NCBI GenBank assembly: GCA_021776175.1
Contig: JAJFGJ010000032.1
Span: 62,001-126,000, forward strand
Direction: 5' to 3'
Length of the DNA stretch: 64,000 nucleotides
Origin: Kiloniellaceae bacterium
Lineage (GTDB): Bacteria; Pseudomonadota; Alphaproteobacteria; Kiloniellales; J153
Shown here in pieces: positions 61,658-64,000 of this stretch (the first letter of the stretch is position 1; every line of letters starts with the position of its first letter). The translations under genes and the position numbers were made by a program. The notes beneath the pieces were generated by a model. That model did not search any database. It saw only the letters and a program-made list of their open reading frames with translations, and was not told the DNA's origin.

Positions 61658-62311
61658 ATGTTTGCATATAGGCAGCTAGTTATTGGACTAGCCGGTTTGG
61701 TTTGGCTGGCATTCGCCGCAGGGTCCGCCGGGGCGGCGGACGAGGTAATGCTGAAACTGGGCAAGGAGCAATTCAATGAGAATTGCGCGGTCTGCCATCA
61801 GGAGGATGCCATCGGCAAGCCGGGCTTCGCGCCGTCGCTGACCAATCCGGAACTTCTCAGCATTTCTTCCGACAAGTATTTCATGGCCACCATACGGGAC
61901 GGGCGCGCCGAAACCGGTATGATGCCCTTCGCCCATCTTGGGCGGAAAAATGTCCGGGCGATCGTCAGCTTTCTTCGCTCCCACGCGAAGGGGCCCAACA
62001 AGGCCGAGGAAATAGACGCCCAGCCCGACGCCCATGGCGATCCCCGCCTGGGTAAGCAGTGGTATGACAATATCTGCTCGACCTGCCACGGCCTCAGCGG
62101 CGACGGCTACGACGCCGGCGGCACCGGCACCGCCATAGGCCTGCCCGGCTTCCTGAACAAGGTTTCGGACGGTTTCATCCGCGAAACCATCAAAAAGGGC
62201 CGCTCGAACACCCGCATGCTCGCATTCCAGGGGCCGACCGGCTTGGCCAATCTTTCCGATCAAGAGATTGACGACATCATCGTCTATCTTCGCAGTCTGC
62301 CGAAGAGCTAG
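61658..62311 (+). CDS. Periplasmic dihaem cytochrome c
   Basis: 217 residues with a Sec signal (cleavage near AGA at about 26) and two cytochrome c domains, CAVCH (C43-H47) and CSTCH (C140-H144), with Met candidates in GMMPFAHL and RMLAFQGP. Class I fold rather than the NapB type. GGAGG precedes the start. Located between the NapC-like and NapA-like genes, it probably takes the place of NapB as electron donor to the molybdoenzyme. Confidence 0.82.
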   Translation: MFAYRQLVIGLAGLVWLAFAAGSAGAADEVMLKLGKEQFNENCAVCHQEDAIGKPGFAPSLTNPELLSISSDKYFMATIRDGRAETGMMPFAHLGRKNVRAIVSFLRSHAKGPNKAEEIDAQPDAHGDPRLGKQWYDNICSTCHGLSGDGYDAGGTGTAIGLPGFLNKVSDGFIRETIKKGRSNTRMLAFQGPTGLANLSDQEIDDIIVYLRSLPKS

Positions 62312-62322
62312 GAGACAAATCC

Positions 62323-64000
62323 ATGAAACGCATCAAGAAGCACATATCGCGCCGGGATTTCGTGAAGACCAGCGCCTTCGTCTCCGCCTCCGCCGCCGGC
62401 GCCGGACTTATGGTGGGCGCCAATCCGGAACTGGAAATCGCCTCGGTAGAGGCCGCCGAAACCGAGGACAACCGCACCACGGCAATCGCGCAATGCCCTT
62501 ATTGCGGCGTCGGCTGCGGCACCATCATCCAGGTCGAGAACGGCAAGATCGTTTCCATGCGTCCCGACAAGGACCATCCGACCAACTATGGCCTGCAATG
62601 CATCAAGGGCCTGACCGCGGCCGAGCCGATGTATGTCGATCGCATGGAAGGCGATTCATACGTGCGCAAGGACGTCTGGGCGGAATGGAATAAACCCGGC
62701 CATGGCGACATGGATTTCACCTCTAAGACCAAGGGGTCTTTCGACGAGGAGCATTTCCTGCGCGTGCCTTACGAAGAGGCCTCGGAAATGGTCGATCATA
62801 AGATCGCCCATTTCACCAAGAAATATGGCGGCAATTCGATCGGTCTCTACGGCTCCGGCCAGCTTACCATGGAGGGGCAATACCTCGAGAACCTGTTCAT
62901 GAAGGGCGTTCTCGGCTCCAACACCATCGAGGCCAACGCGCGCATGTGCATGACTTCGGCGGTCACCGGCTATTTCGCCACACTGGGGTCCGACACACCG
63001 CCCCTGGCCTACGAAGATATCGAATTAAGCGACATGGTCATGCATTTTGGCCATAACGCGCGCGAATCGCATCCGATCATCTTCTGGCGCATCGCCGATC
63101 ATAAAAAGAAGAAGGACATACCGACCGTGATCGTCGACCCGCGCCGCACCGGCACGGTCATGGGCTACGAGGACGTCAATCCGGATAACACCGTTCACGT
63201 TCCCATTCTAAACGGCGACATCAGTTTCCTGAACGCCATCGCCCACGTCCTGCTGACAGAGCACAAGGACGTGATCGACTGGGAGTTCCTCAAGGCGCAT
63301 ACCTCGGGCTGGAAGGAATATACCGACGGCGTGCTCAAGGACTATAGTCCCGAGCAGGTGCAGGACCGCATGGGTGGCCCCAATCACGACGTCTCCCCGG
63401 CGCTGATCCGCGAGATCGCCGGCATGTTCGCGGATGCCACCCGTAAGCGTCTTGCCCGCGCCAAAGGCAAGCAGGAGGGCGGTTATGGCGGCGTCATCAT
63501 CATGTGGGGCATCGGCTACAACCAGCACATCCACGGCCAGCACAACGTCATCTCGATCGTTAACCTGCTGACCCTGACGGGAAACTTGGCCAAACCCGGC
63601 TGCGGCCCATTCTCCATGACCGGCCAGCCCAATGCCATGGGCGAGCGCTTCACCGGCGGGCTCACCGGACGCTTGCCGTTCAATATGCCACTCAGCGACA
63701 AGAAGCACCGCTTGAAGATGGCCAAGGCCTGGCGCGTGCCCGAGGAAAACCTCGTCAACGCGATGAATTCCAAGAACCCGGGCTACGCGGTTGGCATGAT
63801 GGAGCGTGCTCTCAAGGGCGACGTCAAGGCGTTCTTCTTCGTCTATGCGACGCATATCGACCTGCCGGACCTGTACAACCTGGTGCGCCCGGCGATTTCC
63901 AAAACCTTCAACGTGGTCCAGGAAATTTACCGCCACGCGCCCAACAATCTGTACGCGGACGTGATTTTCCCGGCCGCGACCTGGGGCGAGGTCGAGGGCG
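62323..64000 (+). CDS. NapA-like periplasmic molybdoenzyme (3' truncated by window)
   Basis: At least 559 residues; the frame runs off the window. A Tat signal (S9-R10-R11-D12-F13), a [4Fe-4S] site with C58, C61, C65 and C93 (CPYCGVGC ... QCIKG), and the Mo ligand C209 (MCMTSAVTGYF), which matches the Cys and flanking motif of periplasmic nitrate reductases (RLCMSSAVAGY). GGAG precedes the start. The substrate is most likely nitrate, but a related oxyanion cannot be excluded. napB and napD were not seen in the window. Confidence 0.8.
   Translation, partial: MKRIKKHISRRDFVKTSAFVSASAAGAGLMVGANPELEIASVEAAETEDNRTTAIAQCPYCGVGCGTIIQVENGKIVSMRPDKDHPTNYGLQCIKGLTAAEPMYVDRMEGDSYVRKDVWAEWNKPGHGDMDFTSKTKGSFDEEHFLRVPYEEASEMVDHKIAHFTKKYGGNSIGLYGSGQLTMEGQYLENLFMKGVLGSNTIEANARMCMTSAVTGYFATLGSDTPPLAYEDIELSDMVMHFGHNARESHPIIFWRIADHKKKKDIPTVIVDPRRTGTVMGYEDVNPDNTVHVPILNGDISFLNAIAHVLLTEHKDVIDWEFLKAHTSGWKEYTDGVLKDYSPEQVQDRMGGPNHDVSPALIREIAGMFADATRKRLARAKGKQEGGYGGVIIMWGIGYNQHIHGQHNVISIVNLLTLTGNLAKPGCGPFSMTGQPNAMGERFTGGLTGRLPFNMPLSDKKHRLKMAKAWRVPEENLVNAMNSKNPGYAVGMMERALKGDVKAFFFVYATHIDLPDLYNLVRPAISKTFNVVQEIYRHAPNNLYADVIFPAATWGEVEG

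Overview
The window looks like a chromosomal segment of an alphaproteobacterium, probably Rhodospirillales-like. It is GC-rich, has the alphaproteobacterial recN-ligA pairing, an mlaA-mlaC pair, a DUF1127 protein, and acetate/short-chain fatty acid control genes. No rRNA, tRNA, integrase, transposase or CRISPR array was seen. All assignments come from reading the sequence and recalled family motifs; no database search was run.

Bases 1-21,700 are mostly housekeeping or scattered metabolism: the recN 3' end, ligA, an M24 aminopeptidase, prmA, a UvrD-type helicase, a DMSP-lyase-like cupin, a 2OG-Fe(II) oxygenase, an AstE/AspA-like deacylase, a CLC channel, mlaA/mlaC, ettA and a membrane-anchored exonuclease. 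Bases 21,700-30,750 form a nutrient-sensing block: a CBS-DUF294 protein, a symporter-histidine kinase fusion, a response regulator, an XRE/short-chain-fatty-acid-type regulator with an embedded HisKA-like segment, and a Na+:solute symporter.

Bases 32,600-64,000 are an unusually dense respiratory region with 24 CXXCH haem c motifs. Two collinear modules (37.6-42.6 kb and 44.2-50.0 kb) each encode a CydA-like polytopic protein without CydB, a dihaem cytochrome c, a membrane-anchored monohaem cytochrome c, and a dihaem cytochrome c fused to an ethylbenzene-dehydrogenase-gamma-like (EB_dh) domain. Module A runs on into a Usp protein with five PCP_red-like repeats, a radical SAM/SPASM protein with one PCP_red-like repeat, and a protoporphyrinogen oxidase, which suggests local haem supply. 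Module B is preceded by a HEAT-repeat protein and a cupredoxin.

Upstream of module B, on the same strand, lies an idrP2-idrP1-idrB-idrA set: an AioA-like molybdoenzyme, a Tat-exported Rieske subunit and two dihaem peroxidases. This is the gene set of the iodate reductase family. Upstream of it are phased GGTAACAC direct repeats and a PAS-BTAD (SARP-like) regulator, which together form a plausible dedicated switch. Divergent from these, a canonical FNR-type promoter precedes a pentahaem NapC-like protein, a dihaem cytochrome c and a NapA-like molybdoenzyme that runs off the window.

Working model (inference): quinol electrons pass through the CydA-like/cytochrome c modules, or through the NapC-like protein, to periplasmic molybdoenzymes reducing oxyanions (iodate, nitrate). 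The reverse, with the AioA-like enzyme as an electron donor to bd-like oxidases, cannot be excluded from sequence alone.
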